Of a DNA stretch of 64,000 nt, positions 43,648 through 51,497 are shown piece by piece; within the stretch, counting starts at the first letter, position 1, and the number at the start of each line of letters is the position of its first letter. The stretch spans positions 1-64,000 of the forward strand of contig JBQKHY010000008.1 in assembly GCA_052118065.1 (NCBI GenBank). The letters run 5' to 3'. The position numbers and the translations under genes were made by a program. The notes beneath the pieces were generated by a model that was given only the letters and a program-made list of their open reading frames with translations, did not search any database and was not told where the DNA came from. The DNA comes from Ruminococcoides sp052118065. GTDB taxonomy: Bacteria; Bacillota; Clostridia; Oscillospirales; Acutalibacteraceae.

Positions 43648-44337
43648 ATGATAAAAGAAAAATTTAATAATGCATTAAATAGGATAAAATATGGAGAGGA
43701 GTCAAACTTACCTTTTAAAGATGGTTATATAGAATTTACTAGTCAGAAGGAAATTGAAGAATGGGGTAAAAAGTATTACTCTGAGTGGAGTGAAAAATAT
43801 AGGCCAGTTTTTCAAAGACTTTCAAAATTTACTCGTAATTCTTTATTTGCGAAACCAGTTGAACAATATTGTGGTTTTAAATATAAAGAAATAAATCATA
43901 GCCTTAGATATGATGAAGATAATCAATATCGTGTTTTAGCAGATATACTATCTGTCGTAATTTGCAGTGCACCACCCATACCATGTGATTTAATAGGTTA
44001 CCGTCTGGTTAGTGATAATGTTGCAGATAAAATGTTTAATATTAAGAACTTAAAGAATTCTAATAGTGAAATTACTCCCTATTTAGAAAAAGGATTTATG
44101 AGTATTAGTCTAAGTAAAAATATAACAAAACTGAATGAACATTATTCTGGTTATAATAACTTACTAAAGGTGTATATTATGAACGGCACAGATGGAATAT
44201 ATGTTAATAATATTACATCAAGACCAGAAGAAGAAATAATATTAAGACCAAATTTGTATGTAAAGTTGATGAAATATCCTTACAAGGATGTTGAAACCGG
44301 TAAAATTATATATGAGTGCTATGCATTAGATTTATAG
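43648..44337 (+). CDS. Predicted mono-ADP-ribosyltransferase
   Basis: The 229-residue protein carries the R-S-E pattern of ADP-ribosyltransferase exotoxins: Arg in DLIGYRLVSD, the STS-like FMSISLSKNI and the ExE-type EEEIILRPNLYV near the C-terminus. The N-terminal 90 residues are a helical extension. There is no signal peptide, so it acts inside the cell. The ATG at 43648 follows AAAGGTG; the upstream in-frame ATG lies in a hairpin (43599-43630). It follows the MqsR/Panacea pair by about 50 bases and precedes a terminator. It may be a third toxin or an effector neutralised by the same antitoxin, which is inference. Confidence 0.72.
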   Translation: MIKEKFNNALNRIKYGEESNLPFKDGYIEFTSQKEIEEWGKKYYSEWSEKYRPVFQRLSKFTRNSLFAKPVEQYCGFKYKEINHSLRYDEDNQYRVLADILSVVICSAPPIPCDLIGYRLVSDNVADKMFNIKNLKNSNSEITPYLEKGFMSISLSKNITKLNEHYSGYNNLLKVYIMNGTDGIYVNNITSRPEEEIILRPNLYVKLMKYPYKDVETGKIIYECYALDL

Positions 44338-44342
44338 TAATG

Positions 44343-44377
44343 ACATCCTATTAGTTAGCTGATAGGATGTTTTTTTG
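44343..44377 (+). terminator. Terminator
   Basis: ACATCCTAT and ATAGGATGT form the stem and are followed by seven T. It separates the toxin-like block from the next operon. Confidence 0.85.
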
Positions 44378-44545
44378 TTGTGATAGTACACAAAAATTAA
44401 AGAAAGTAGAGTTTTTTGTATTATAGTAAATTACTTTTGTTAAATTTAAATAAAGAATAAGAGAAAAATTTTACACATAATAAGGAATAAAATGTATTAT
44501 TTTGTGAAAAAATATGATATAATTAAATTGCAAGGAGATGATTGT

Positions 44546-44695
44546 ATGAATAAAAGACATAATAAATTAAGAAAAATGACTAGTTTAATTGGCCTAAAAT
44601 CTGATGTAAAAGCTGTTCCTCCTGAACCTTTATTTAAAAATAAAGATGATAGAGACTCAGATGAAAAATTAGATAAAAATAAGCAAGAAAGCTGA
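44546..44695 (+). CDS. Small basic peptide, first gene of the peptidase operon
   Basis: The 49-residue protein starts at an ATG behind CAAGGAGATG. The basic N-terminus (NKRHNKLRKMTSLIGLK) and charged tail suggest a disordered linker or regulator. It is the first gene of a cluster with the membrane protein at 44701 (five-base gap) and the peptidase-like gene. A TATAAT lies about 30 bases upstream of the start. No family is recognised. Confidence 0.5.
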   Translation: MNKRHNKLRKMTSLIGLKSDVKAVPPEPLFKNKDDRDSDEKLDKNKQES

Positions 44696-44700
44696 AACTA

Positions 44701-45312
44701 ATGGAGAATTTTTATAATATTATCACTACAATGATGCCATGGCTTGCATATGGCATCGTATTTTTATTTGGATATTCATTTTTTAATAAGTACAGAAATA
44801 AAATTATTGATGAAGCAAATTTATTTTACATAATAGCGTTAGGTTTCATCTTATCACAACTTTTTAGAGAAAAAATTGGTACAAATCAGTTTAGTTTTCC
44901 TCACCTATTAATTAGTTTTGCCTGTGGTGTTCTCGCAATTTTGCTAAAGAATAATGTTATTGATAAAGGATATAAAACATTATATAAACTTGCTCGAAAA
45001 AGAACAAGCAATAGAAATATATGGTATGATATAATTGATGATGAAAAAAACGGTACATATATAAGATGTTATAATTATAAGCTTCAATATGCTATTGAAG
45101 GTTGTGTATTACTTGTATCTGAAGATATTGATGATCCAACACTAGTCATAACTAGATATATAAGATATGATTTAAAAGAAAAAACGGCTAATTTTGAACA
45201 AACTGATAATTTTAATATGCAATGCGTCATAAAAGTAAGTACATTTGATGAAATACATGTGTTTTATCAAGATGGCAGTTCTAAAATTATAGAAATTCCT
45301 GATGTTCATTGA
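44701..45312 (+). CDS. Two-or-three-helix membrane protein with beta-rich cytosolic domain
   Basis: The 203-residue protein has N-terminal membrane helices (WLAYGIVFLFGYSFF, LFYIIALGFILSQLF and LLISFACGVLAILL) and a C-terminal beta-rich part with WYDIIDDEKNGTYIRCYNYKLQYAIEG, reminiscent of the YVRVYLKDG-type pattern of DUF6338 proteins. It lies five bases after the small peptide gene. The association with a peptidase-like protein suggests a membrane partner of a defence or signalling module. The family is uncertain. Confidence 0.6.
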   Translation: MENFYNIITTMMPWLAYGIVFLFGYSFFNKYRNKIIDEANLFYIIALGFILSQLFREKIGTNQFSFPHLLISFACGVLAILLKNNVIDKGYKTLYKLARKRTSNRNIWYDIIDDEKNGTYIRCYNYKLQYAIEGCVLLVSEDIDDPTLVITRYIRYDLKEKTANFEQTDNFNMQCVIKVSTFDEIHVFYQDGSSKIIEIPDVH

Positions 45313-45368
45313 AAGAAACATCAGAAATGAATATTATCATTTAGTTTTAAATATACGAGGATAGCATA

Positions 45369-46967
45369 ATGACAAATAATGAAAACTTATCAAAATCATA
45401 TATCTCAGACATTACTGTATACCAAATAAATAATAGTAATGATTGGGATAATATGAAAAAAGATATTATTGATAAGGATAGTGGTTACAGCTTTTTTGGA
45501 AATAAAGTAGAAGATATTTTTGATAGATTAGATTGTTTATTTAATGTTCATAAATACTTAGAAATTGACAATAATAAATATACAGTTGTATATGAACCAT
45601 ATTACATTGATAAAGTCTATCGTGATGAATTTTATGAATTTTATTCTAGAAGACACTTTGTAATGCCAAGTTATACAAGACGATTTACCTTTATTCAAGG
45701 AGAATATTCATATAATAAATTATTGGAATGTGAAAATCGAGAAGAGATTGAAAAAAATATTTATGGGTTCGCTGTTTTAAAACCAACCAAAACATTTGGT
45801 AGAATTATTATAAATGCTAATAAAGTTTTAGCCGGAAATAATTATGTAATGACAACAAAGTTTAAAACAACAGTTATGGGTCATAAATATACCATTGATG
45901 CATTTCCTTTAAGTGATCAAGATATTGAACTTATGACATGTGCTGAAACAAATATTTGGATGATAATGGAATATTATGGTAATAGGTATGAACATTATAA
46001 AACATTACTTCCTAGTGAGATGTTGCAAATTGTTAAAAGAAATGCCTATAATAGAGTCTTACCATCTGAGGGATTAGATGTTGAACAACAGTCTAAAATA
46101 TTCTTAAATAATGGTATGACTCCTGTGGTTTATGAGAAAGAAGTTTATAATGAATTTATGGTTAATAGATTTAAATATCGTTATTATGATAAATTAACAT
46201 TTAACAAGATACTTCATTTCTATGTAGAATCTCATATTCCTGTTTTGGTGAATTTAAGAAATAAAGACAGAACCAAGTTCCATTGCATCACTTGTATAGG
46301 ACATAGTGAAGTTAATTATAACTATGGTGTTGACAGATATATTAAAAAGAAATATAATAAACTTAAGGGTATTAAACTTAATTGTACTATGAAATATATA
46401 AATAGTTATATTTTTATGGCAGACAATGCTGAACCATATTTTCAACAGAAAAACTTAAATAAATTTATTACTGACGATAGTAAATTTGTAATTGATAGTA
46501 TAGTTGTACCCCTGTATAAACATATATTTATGAGTGCTGAGATTGCTTTTAATGTGGCTTTTAGCAAGTTGAATTCTTTAGTGGATGTATTTGATGAATT
46601 GTACAAAGATAAAAAAATAATATATCGTCTATTTCTTACTAGTTCACGTTCGTATAAGGATTTTCGTATAAAAACTGCTAAAAATTTTGTTGAGAAATTT
46701 TATTATAATGAAATGAATCTTCCGAGGTTTGTATGGGTCTTTGAAACATCAACAATAGAAAAGTTGAATAATGAAAAGGTTATTACTGAATTTGTAATTG
46801 ATGCCACTAGTGCTGCGTTAGATATTACACTTTCTTTAGTGTCTGTTCGTTTAGGTTCAATTGCACAATATCGTGGGCCATTAGAATCGGAAGAAAAATT
46901 TACTGAAATTTCAAATAGTGATCTTTCCGATGATTTTGAGTTATTTGATACTAATATGAATAAATAA
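45369..46967 (+). CDS. Predicted papain/C39-like cysteine peptidase
   Basis: The 532-residue protein has a region typical of C39/papain-like folds: the putative nucleophile in LMTCAETNIWMIMEYYG, followed by a helix and strand, VLVNLRNKDRTKFHCITCIGH (His) and a later Asp/Asn (IFMADNAEP). No signal peptide is visible, so it is cytosolic. The flanking regions (residues 1-190 and 340-532) are not recognised and may be recognition domains. It is third in a compact operon with a small peptide and a membrane protein, and a small gene follows. Function is inferred from the fold only. Confidence 0.6.
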   Translation: MTNNENLSKSYISDITVYQINNSNDWDNMKKDIIDKDSGYSFFGNKVEDIFDRLDCLFNVHKYLEIDNNKYTVVYEPYYIDKVYRDEFYEFYSRRHFVMPSYTRRFTFIQGEYSYNKLLECENREEIEKNIYGFAVLKPTKTFGRIIINANKVLAGNNYVMTTKFKTTVMGHKYTIDAFPLSDQDIELMTCAETNIWMIMEYYGNRYEHYKTLLPSEMLQIVKRNAYNRVLPSEGLDVEQQSKIFLNNGMTPVVYEKEVYNEFMVNRFKYRYYDKLTFNKILHFYVESHIPVLVNLRNKDRTKFHCITCIGHSEVNYNYGVDRYIKKKYNKLKGIKLNCTMKYINSYIFMADNAEPYFQQKNLNKFITDDSKFVIDSIVVPLYKHIFMSAEIAFNVAFSKLNSLVDVFDELYKDKKIIYRLFLTSSRSYKDFRIKTAKNFVEKFYYNEMNLPRFVWVFETSTIEKLNNEKVITEFVIDATSAALDITLSLVSVRLGSIAQYRGPLESEEKFTEISNSDLSDDFELFDTNMNK

Positions 46968-47027
46968 TAATAACCATTTGAGTGGTTTTATTATAATATA
47001 AATTGAATAATGAAGGGAGGCTTGATT

Positions 47028-47243
47028 ATGTCTATTATTTCTAAGCCGTCATTTACCTCGAATTCAATAAGAAATACTGAAAGTGAAACTTCGTCAGCTA
47101 TAAAGAAGGTGATTATTGCTTCTGATAGTAGTATTAATTCTAAAAATTTTATTGAATGTAACAATGAGTGTGTTAGGAGAAATTTGGCTTTAAAGAGATT
47201 GAGACGAATCAAGGTAAAGAGAGTACCCATGGTTAAGTACTAA
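47028..47243 (+). CDS. Small basic protein, last gene of the peptidase operon
   Basis: The 71-residue protein starts at the ATG at 47028 behind AAGGGAGG. It has a Ser/Asn-rich N-terminus and a very basic C-terminus (RRNLALKRLRRIKVKRVPMVKY), a possible nucleic-acid-binding or peptidase-substrate tail. It is bounded by two strong terminators (47255 and 47302). No family is recognised. Confidence 0.5.
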   Translation: MSIISKPSFTSNSIRNTESETSSAIKKVIIASDSSINSKNFIECNNECVRRNLALKRLRRIKVKRVPMVKY

Positions 47244-47254
47244 CAACAAATTTA

Positions 47255-47285
47255 TGCCGATACCGGATATGGTATCGGCATTCTT
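47255..47285 (+). terminator. Terminator
   Basis: TGCCGATACC and GGTATCGGCA form a perfect 10-bp stem with loop GGATAT and TTCTTG behind it. Confidence 0.8.
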
Positions 47286-47301
47286 GTAAATTATAAATTT
47301 C

Positions 47302-47342
47302 AGAAAGCATAGTAGTGATTTGCTACTATGCTTTCTTTTTTA
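47302..47342 (+). terminator. Terminator
   Basis: AGAAAGCATAGTAG pairs with CTACTATGCTTTCT and is followed by six T. Two consecutive terminators insulate the ATPase operon. Confidence 0.85.
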
Positions 47343-47377
47343 GAAGCATATATAATAATAAATGGTGTATAATAATA

Positions 47378-47458
47378 TAGACAAATTGTATATATTATGA
47401 TATAATTTATTATACGACAGGGAACAAATATATAAATAATAATACAAATTGTATTATT
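47378..47458 (+). promoter_or_regulatory. Promoter and palindromic operator of the ATPase/TOPRIM operon
   Basis: TAGACA (47378-47383) and TATAAT (47401-47406) are spaced by 17. A perfect 10-bp palindrome (AATAATACAA, one centre base, TTGTATTATT; 47438-47458) lies between promoter and start codon, so a repressor bound there would block transcription. It shares the ATACAAATT core with the operator at 42098. Confidence 0.65.
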
Positions 47459-47484
47459 TTATTGTATTTAAAGTAGAGGTTGAA

Positions 47485-48972
47485 ATGACAAGATTAATAA
47501 GGACTGAACTGTTTAACTTTAAAAATGTTGAACATGGTATAATTGAGCATATGAATTATGGCCCAGTTAAGAGTCAAGCAGAAATTAAAAATTCTGATAT
47601 ATTAGGAATTTATGGCCAAAATGGTTCCGGTAAGACAGCTATTGTTGAAGCATTAGATATGATAAGGAGAATAATGTGTGGCGAAAAGTTATCTTTTGAT
47701 GAAGATGGTGGCTTACTTAGAGATAATGGAACTACAAGAATAGTTAATACTTTTTTTATTGATTTAAAAGAAGATAATACAGAAAATAAATATTGGATTG
47801 AATATGATGTTTCTTTAAAATCAAATGTTCATAATAATAGTGTTGATTTTGTTAAAGAAACAATCTCAGTTTCTTTAAGAGGTCAAAATTGGAGAAAACC
47901 TAAGTATGTTAGTTTTTCTAATCCTTATTATGATAAGGATTTAGATATACTTGAAAGTGAACGAATTGCAAGTTTAGGTGATTCTAATATTACTCAATTT
48001 TCTGATTTGTATGTTGACAAACTAGCGATAGCATGTCAAAGAGATAATGTTTCGTTCTTTTTTAATAATAATACTGTAAGATATTTGAAAAAGAATATTG
48101 TAAAGAAAAATGAATATATTAATTCTATGTTTGAAGTTTTAAGTGAATTGAAAAAATTTGCATGTGGTTATTTTCATGTTGTAAAGGTATGCCAGTTGAG
48201 AGATATAAATGGCAATATTGTTGTTCCTGTAAACATTCATAAGGAAGGTAACGGAATAGTAGAACAGGGTTGCTTACCTCTATTAACAAGTAATTCTGTT
48301 AAAACCTTACCTAAGGAATTATTTGATGAATTATCGAGTGTAATTCCTACTATTAATATTGCATTAGAGGCACTTATACCGAACTTAAAAATTGAAATTG
48401 ATAATGTTGAAGAACTTATGACTGATAAAGGAAAAAGCGTTAGTTTTTCTGTGTATTCTGTTAGAGAAAATTCTAAAGTGTTAATTAAATATGAATCTGA
48501 AGGTATTAAGAGAATTATATCTTTACTTCATTATTTAACTTCCGTATATAATAAACCAGAAGTATGTTTAGTAGTAGATGAAATGGATTCCGGTATTTTT
48601 GAATTTTTACTAGGAGAACTTATAGGTGTATTATATCAATCTGCAAAAGGTCAACTTATTTTTACTTCACATAATTTAAGAGCTTTGGAAATGGTTGGCA
48701 ATAAAAATATTATTTGTTCTACTACTAATCCCAAGAATAGATATATAAGATTAAAAGGAATGGCTAAGAATAATAATATGAGAGATTTTTATTTGCGTTC
48801 AGTATTATTGGGTGGTCAAGAAGAATCTTTGTATAATATTATGGACTTAGTAGCTATGGAAAATGCATTTGCTAGAGCTGATGGTATTGCTAATACAGAA
48901 TTTAGTGAAAAAGTGACTAATGATGTTAATGACTTTTTTGAAAAGATGAATGGTGAAAATAAGGGAGAGTAA
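47485..48972 (+). CDS. AAA15/AAA21-type ATPase of a two-gene defence-like operon
   Basis: This 495-residue SMC/ABC-like ATPase has Walker A GIYGQNGSGKTAIVEAL near residue 40, an SEGIKRIISLLHYL signature-like helix and Walker B VCLVVDEMDSGIFEF, followed by LIFTSHNLRALEM (H-loop). No long coiled coil is present. ATPases of this class pair with nuclease-like partners in RloAB, OLD/Gabija and PARIS systems. The ATG at 47485 follows AGAGGTTG. The partner gene begins three bases after the stop codon with a TTG. It is likely the sensor half of a phage-defence pair. Confidence 0.82.
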   Translation: MTRLIRTELFNFKNVEHGIIEHMNYGPVKSQAEIKNSDILGIYGQNGSGKTAIVEALDMIRRIMCGEKLSFDEDGGLLRDNGTTRIVNTFFIDLKEDNTENKYWIEYDVSLKSNVHNNSVDFVKETISVSLRGQNWRKPKYVSFSNPYYDKDLDILESERIASLGDSNITQFSDLYVDKLAIACQRDNVSFFFNNNTVRYLKKNIVKKNEYINSMFEVLSELKKFACGYFHVVKVCQLRDINGNIVVPVNIHKEGNGIVEQGCLPLLTSNSVKTLPKELFDELSSVIPTINIALEALIPNLKIEIDNVEELMTDKGKSVSFSVYSVRENSKVLIKYESEGIKRIISLLHYLTSVYNKPEVCLVVDEMDSGIFEFLLGELIGVLYQSAKGQLIFTSHNLRALEMVGNKNIICSTTNPKNRYIRLKGMAKNNNMRDFYLRSVLLGGQEESLYNIMDLVAMENAFARADGIANTEFSEKVTNDVNDFFEKMNGENKGE

Positions 48973-48975
48973 GAT

Positions 48976-49884
48976 TTGAAACCGGTTGAAAACATTGAGA
49001 CTAACAATTCAAAAAAGGTTTTGCTTTTTATAGTAGAAGGTGAAGCTGATAAAATCGTATTAAAGTTGGTAAGCAATATTCTTGAGAATAATCAAATTAT
49101 CTTTCATATAGTTAGAGGTGATATATCAAGTGATCGGAATGTTACGATTAGCAATGTTGAAAGAAAAATAAATCATATTATTGAACAGGAAAAAATGAAA
49201 TATATGTTTAAAAAATCAGATATATTAAAAGTGATCCATATTTTTGATATGGATGGTGCTTATATTGATGATTCCCTAATCAAACCTTCGTCAAGTAACG
49301 ATTTCGTTTATAATGATGATGGTATTTACTGTTCAAACTCTGATAAGGTAAAAAGTCGTAACCGGCATAAAAGAATGGTAATGGATTATTTAATTTCACT
49401 TAAAACCATTGCTAATAAATATAAGTATGAGTGTTACTATTTTTCATGCAATTTAGATCATGCTCTTTATAATATCAGAAATTTGGCCGATAACCAAAAG
49501 ACTAATATGGCTAATATATTTGCAAATAACTTTTCTAAGAAGGAAAAATTATTTGTAGATTACTTAGAATCAGAAGTTGCTTGTGATGTACCCAATACAT
49601 ATGATGATTCTTGGAGATTTATAAGATATGATAATAATTCGTTACAGAGACACACTAATTTTCATTTATTCTTCAAGTATATCGGTATTGTTCTTAAATA
49701 TAAAAAATATTATACGATTATAAGATATAGTTTTGAAGATAATGTCTACTATGGCAAAATTGAAGGAATAAATTCATTGGTTAATTTTGAAAGTTGTTAT
49801 CTGTCTAATATTGAAACTGAATTTCATAATGCTGTTGATGATTACATTTCTTATTGTAATGAAATAAAAACTACTATTGAATAA
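48976..49884 (+). CDS. TOPRIM/RloB-like protein with C-terminal HicB-like domain
   Basis: The 302-residue protein starts with TTG behind AAGGGAGAG. The N-terminal 220 residues fit a TOPRIM-type nuclease of the RloB/DUF4435 kind: FIVEGEADKIVLKLV (conserved Glu), VIHIFDMDGAYIDD (DxD) and the later SCNLDHALYNI. The last 70 residues (YYTIIRYSFEDNVYYGKIEG, then VNFESCYLSNIETEFHNAVDDYI) match the HicB-like protein at 8016-8231 nearly position by position. HicB-type folds usually inhibit toxins, so the domain may restrain the nuclease or sense a phage factor. The whole is an effector candidate coupled to the ATPase. Confidence 0.75.
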   Translation: MKPVENIETNNSKKVLLFIVEGEADKIVLKLVSNILENNQIIFHIVRGDISSDRNVTISNVERKINHIIEQEKMKYMFKKSDILKVIHIFDMDGAYIDDSLIKPSSSNDFVYNDDGIYCSNSDKVKSRNRHKRMVMDYLISLKTIANKYKYECYYFSCNLDHALYNIRNLADNQKTNMANIFANNFSKKEKLFVDYLESEVACDVPNTYDDSWRFIRYDNNSLQRHTNFHLFFKYIGIVLKYKKYYTIIRYSFEDNVYYGKIEGINSLVNFESCYLSNIETEFHNAVDDYISYCNEIKTTIE

Positions 49885-49901
49885 TTCTTAGATGATTGTT
49901 A

Positions 49902-49937
49902 CTAAAGCCACTATTAGTTTTCTAATAGTGGCTTTAG
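49902..49937 (+). terminator. Terminator after the ATPase/TOPRIM operon
   Basis: CTAAAGCCACTATTAG and CTAATAGTGGCTTTAG form a 16-bp perfect stem. The T tail is poor, so it may act in both directions. Confidence 0.8.
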
Positions 49938-49985
49938 TATTGTAGCGATTTTTTATTAAATATATAAAAATGGTAAATTATAAAA

Positions 49986-50020
49986 AAGAAGGCTTACAGT
50001 TGTAAGTCTTCTTTTTTTTA
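49986..50020 (+). terminator. AAGAAGGCTTAC-type terminator, copy 1
   Basis: AAGAAGGCTTAC pairs with GTAAGTCTTCTT and is followed by a long T run. Further copies lie at 51174 and 54068. Confidence 0.85.
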
Positions 50021-50037
50021 TTTACCTTCAATAATCA

Positions 50038-50170
50038 TCATTATAATAATAGAGTTTATTTTATGTTTTCGTGGAGTTTAATAAAATAGATTACTAAATG
50101 TTATATGAAAGGAATAACTAGAAGTCGATTAAAACTCAAAAAGTAATAATATTAAAAAGGATGAAATAAT
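50038..50170 (+). promoter_or_regulatory. Element promoter and structured leader, copy 2
   Basis: The TCATTATAA box is followed by TTTATTTTAT (arm 1), loop with GTGGAGTTT, ATAAAATAGA (arm 2, one G-U), then ATGAAAGGA and AAAACTC. A 13-codon frame (50105-50146, MKGITRSRLK) is present. The gene starts 24 bases later. Confidence 0.6.
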
Positions 50171-51151
50171 ATGGAAAAAACATTAAAAGTTAAAATTGTG
50201 CGTTATGAAAATGGTGATTATATTGAACTATGGAAAGTTATTAAACCAAAAGGAAATACACCAAAATATATCGGTAGATATACATGTGGTATTCCATATT
50301 GGATTTATGTATCAGACCCATTGGGATATTGTGAAAATAGCCATCCTCTTGAAGATGATATTAAAGTCATTGTTTGTGACGAAAATTGTAATGAACTATT
50401 CATAACATCAAATAAAGATGATAGTGTACAATTTCCTAAGTTTGATGAAGCTATCAGTAATGAATGGACTAATCATGCAGAACTCCATTCTTCTTCTTAT
50501 GTAGAATGGAAAAATTGGATATTATCATATCAAGATATTGACAAGTATAAGGAAGCTAATACTTATGAAGAAAACTGGCTTTACTCACCATATTTAGTTA
50601 AAAGAATTTCGTATCAAGTATTAGAAGATACTGCATTTAAGTATTTGAATATTGAATATGTATTTGTTAAAGTACAGTATTTACATACTGTATGCAATAA
50701 AGAATGGTTTGAGTACACCATTTGTAGAAAGGACAAAATATATGAAGATTACTCTAAAAGTTTGTGTTCTTGTTCTTTAAATAATTCATATGTATTTGAT
50801 AATGTATTTGGCGATATTATGAAAAAACAAGAATGCGTAAAATTGTTAGGGGAAGAGATAGTTCAAAGAGGTAAATTTAGAAAGGTATCTAAAGACTGCT
50901 TGAATTATTCATCCGGATTAAAAGTTATCTATATCAATGAAAATGGACTTGTTGGAAAGTTCCAGTTAGATGACTTAGTTATTAAGATAGCCAGAAACGA
51001 GACACATAATCTTAATAAAGACGGTATATATAAACTTGCAAAGGACATTAAAGAGGGCAAATATGACAATAAAATATTTGGTAATAAAGATTATGAAAAT
51101 ATTAAAAATCTTTATCCACAACTTTGGAGTATGTGTGCTTACCAACTATAA
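50171..51151 (+). CDS. Unknown 326-residue cassette protein
   Basis: I do not recognise this family. The N-terminus (MEKTLKVKIVRYENGDYIEL, then WKVIKPKGNTPKYIG) has a truncated paralogue at 53117-53230. The middle is rich in Trp/Tyr and Cys (WFEYTICRKD, SLCSCSLNNSYVF) and the C-terminus is helical. It is a single-gene cassette with its own leader and terminator, like others here. The existence of a paralogue nearby suggests a family of cargo proteins on this element. Confidence 0.6.
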   Translation: MEKTLKVKIVRYENGDYIELWKVIKPKGNTPKYIGRYTCGIPYWIYVSDPLGYCENSHPLEDDIKVIVCDENCNELFITSNKDDSVQFPKFDEAISNEWTNHAELHSSSYVEWKNWILSYQDIDKYKEANTYEENWLYSPYLVKRISYQVLEDTAFKYLNIEYVFVKVQYLHTVCNKEWFEYTICRKDKIYEDYSKSLCSCSLNNSYVFDNVFGDIMKKQECVKLLGEEIVQRGKFRKVSKDCLNYSSGLKVIYINENGLVGKFQLDDLVIKIARNETHNLNKDGIYKLAKDIKEGKYDNKIFGNKDYENIKNLYPQLWSMCAYQL

Positions 51152-51156
51152 AGATT

Positions 51157-51330
51157 AGTAATTTATTGAATATAAGAAGGCTTACAGTTGTAAGTCTTCT
51201 TTTTTATTTGTAAATATAAACACTCACTATATTATTAGAGTTTATTTTATGTTTTCATGGAGTTTGATAAAATAAATTACTTAATATGTTATATGAAAGG
51301 AATAACAAATTGTCAAAATAAAACTCTGAA
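51157..51330 (+). repeat. 174-bp direct repeat, copy A
   Basis: This stretch (terminator, promoter and leader) is collinear with 54051-54224 without gaps; I see only two base differences (51236 and 51328). The two copies flank the IS605 element, the truncated paralogue and the GNAT pair, about 2.9 kb. Confidence 0.85.
51174..51208 (+). terminator. AAGAAGGCTTAC-type terminator, copy 2
   Basis: AAGAAGGCTTAC and GTAAGTCTTCTT form a 12-bp stem with one wobble and six T behind it. It lies just downstream of the unknown 326-residue gene. Confidence 0.85.
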
Positions 51331-51355
51331 TTAATAATAACAAAGAGGATGAATT
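51224..51355 (+). promoter_or_regulatory. Element promoter and structured leader, copy 3 (separated from its gene)
   Basis: The TCACTATAT box is a one-base variant of TCATTATAT. The full leader is followed by AAAGAGGATGAA, where the ribosome-binding site of the lost gene stood, and then the IS605 end. Its former gene is the fragment at 53117. Confidence 0.6.
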
Positions 51356-51497
51356 TGACACTCCACACGACTAAAGTCGTGGGATTCTTGCTTCATAGAC
51401 CGTTACATTGTCATAAAGACTTTAGTTTTACATAGTCTCCACAAGCGTTGATTATACTGTTCGGCATAGCCCATACCTACAGTTTAAATTTATTTTG

